Positions 63,475-64,000 of a stretch of 64,000 bases of DNA are shown one piece after another. This DNA comes from Coriaria nepalensis (Eukaryota; Streptophyta; Magnoliopsida; Cucurbitales; Coriariaceae): positions 43,555,501 through 43,619,500 of the forward strand of contig CP114481.1 in NCBI GenBank assembly GCA_027186245.1. Direction: 5' to 3'. Position 1 is the stretch's first letter; each line of letters opens with the position of its first letter. Under the pieces are notes generated by a model that was not told where the DNA came from, made no database searches, and saw nothing but the letters and a program-made list of their open reading frames with translations. Made by a program: the position numbers and the translations under genes.

Positions 63475-64000
63475 GATATTGAGTTGAAATGACTCATTGA
63501 AATGATTTTAAGGTTAAACGAATGTACACTTTCCTTGCAATGATCATTTGCAAGTTATGCACAAAACTTGTGTTTGTAGTGCAAAAATAGAATTCGTTCG
63601 ACTTGCTTTGAAATAAGTTATTGACATGGACTGACTCATTGAAATGATTTTAAGGTTAAACGAATGCACACTTTCTTTGCATTGATCATTTCCAAGTTAT
63701 GCACAAAAGTTGTGTTTGTAGTAAAAAAATAGAATTCGTTCGAATTGCTTTGAAAGGAGATATTGAGTTGAAATGACTCATTGAAATGATTTTAAGGTTA
63801 AACGAATGCACACTTTCGTTGCATTGATCATTTGCAAGTTATGCACAAAAGTTGTGTTTGTAGTGAAAAAGTAGAATTCGTTCGAATTGCTTTGAAATAA
63901 GTTATTGACTTGAAATGACTCATTGAAATGATTTTAAGGTTAAACGAATGGACACTTTCCTTGCAATGATCATTTGCAAGTTATGCACAAAAGTTGTGTT
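63475..64000 (+). repeat. Third copy of the GTACAC segment, cut by the window end
   Basis: Matches 62482-63007 at 993 bp (7 monomers less the 1-bp loss at 62841) and the equivalent part of 59780-61105: CGAATGTACAC (63524), GACATGGACTG, TTTCCAAG, GTAGTAAAAAAATAG and GTGAAAAAGTAGAATTCG. The array continues beyond the window. Confidence 0.88.

Larger units (their letters stand above)
1..64000 (+). repeat. 142-bp satellite DNA array spanning the whole window
   Basis: About 450 tandem monomers, all in one orientation, fill the window edge to edge. The consensus is 142 bp and about 32% G+C. Landmarks, counted from cgacttgcttt as position 1: ATGACTCAT at 33-41, ATGATTTTAAGG at 46-57, TGATCA at 85-90, a CACAA/TTGTG dyad at 104-116 and GAATTC at 134-139. 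Monomers differ from each other by roughly 5-10% by eye, while copies of the same higher-order unit are near identical. No unique DNA, transposon or gene interrupts the array, and both window ends lie inside it. Such arrays are typical of eukaryotic centromeric or pericentromeric heterochromatin. Monomer length and EcoRI sites recall the major satellite of Tenebrio molitor; that species link is recollection, not a comparison. Confidence 0.98.

Noticed and set aside
1..64000. CRISPR array
   Set aside because: Regular repeats of 142 bp have no distinct spacers; the whole unit is repeated, not a short direct repeat between unique sequences.
1..64000. Plasmid or phage iteron origin
   Set aside because: Iterons are far shorter and few. 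Sixty-four kilobases of one unit with higher-order structure is a eukaryotic satellite pattern.
1..64000. TTTTAA and AAAATAG motifs as promoter or polyadenylation signals
   Set aside because: They occur at fixed places in essentially every monomer and are expected in AT-rich repeat DNA; nothing links them to a transcript.
1..64000. Full CENP-B box
   Set aside because: Only the TTCG half and the central A match; the CGGG half is absent in every joint I read.

Overview
The whole window is one uninterrupted tandem satellite DNA array. The unit is an AT-rich (about 68% A+T) monomer of 142 bp, repeated about 450 times. Every monomer I read lies head-to-tail in the same orientation. I found no protein-coding gene, tRNA, rRNA, transposon, CRISPR array, microsatellite block or unique sequence. 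The longest open frames (60-102 codons, minus strand) are repeat translations: they recur at the monomer period, and 142 is not a multiple of 3.

This is eukaryotic constitutive heterochromatin, probably centromeric or pericentromeric. Most monomers carry GAATTC and nearly all carry TGATCA. A 142-bp EcoRI satellite is known as the dominant repeat of the mealworm beetle Tenebrio molitor, so a tenebrionid beetle is my best guess, but I cannot confirm it without a comparison. Other insects or a plant remain possible.

Monomer coordinates below start at the cgacttgcttt / cgaattgcttt motif. The array is built from higher-order repeats (HORs), in three domains. (1) Left domain, 1 to about 16.7 kb: a 49-monomer unit of 6833 bp (1-6833) is followed by a second copy (6834-11516) with no difference in the parts I compared. 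This domain also holds nearly all the length-variant monomers (91, 134, 137 and 62 bp) and a 909-bp tandem duplication. (2) Middle domain, about 16.7-40.2 kb: three near-identical 18-monomer units of 2554 bp (16745-24406) with a partial fourth, then a 32-monomer duplication (4544 bp spacing) that contains a 16-monomer unit of 2272 bp in three consecutive copies (30797-37612). (3) Right domain, about 40.2-64 kb: mosaic units almost perfectly in 142-bp register, including a 32-monomer segment (50038-54581) followed by a 30-monomer relative (54582-58841), nested 8- and 7-monomer tandem duplications, and a 15-monomer duplication near the end.

Monomers fall into a few haplotype classes defined by linked variants spanning the EcoRI junction. 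Each monomer also contains a 9-bp bZIP-type palindrome (ATGACTCAT), a 13-bp-spaced internal direct repeat and several short dyads. Nothing here works as a gene set. The biology is sequence homogenisation by unequal exchange and conversion, plus whatever chromatin or centromere role the array has.
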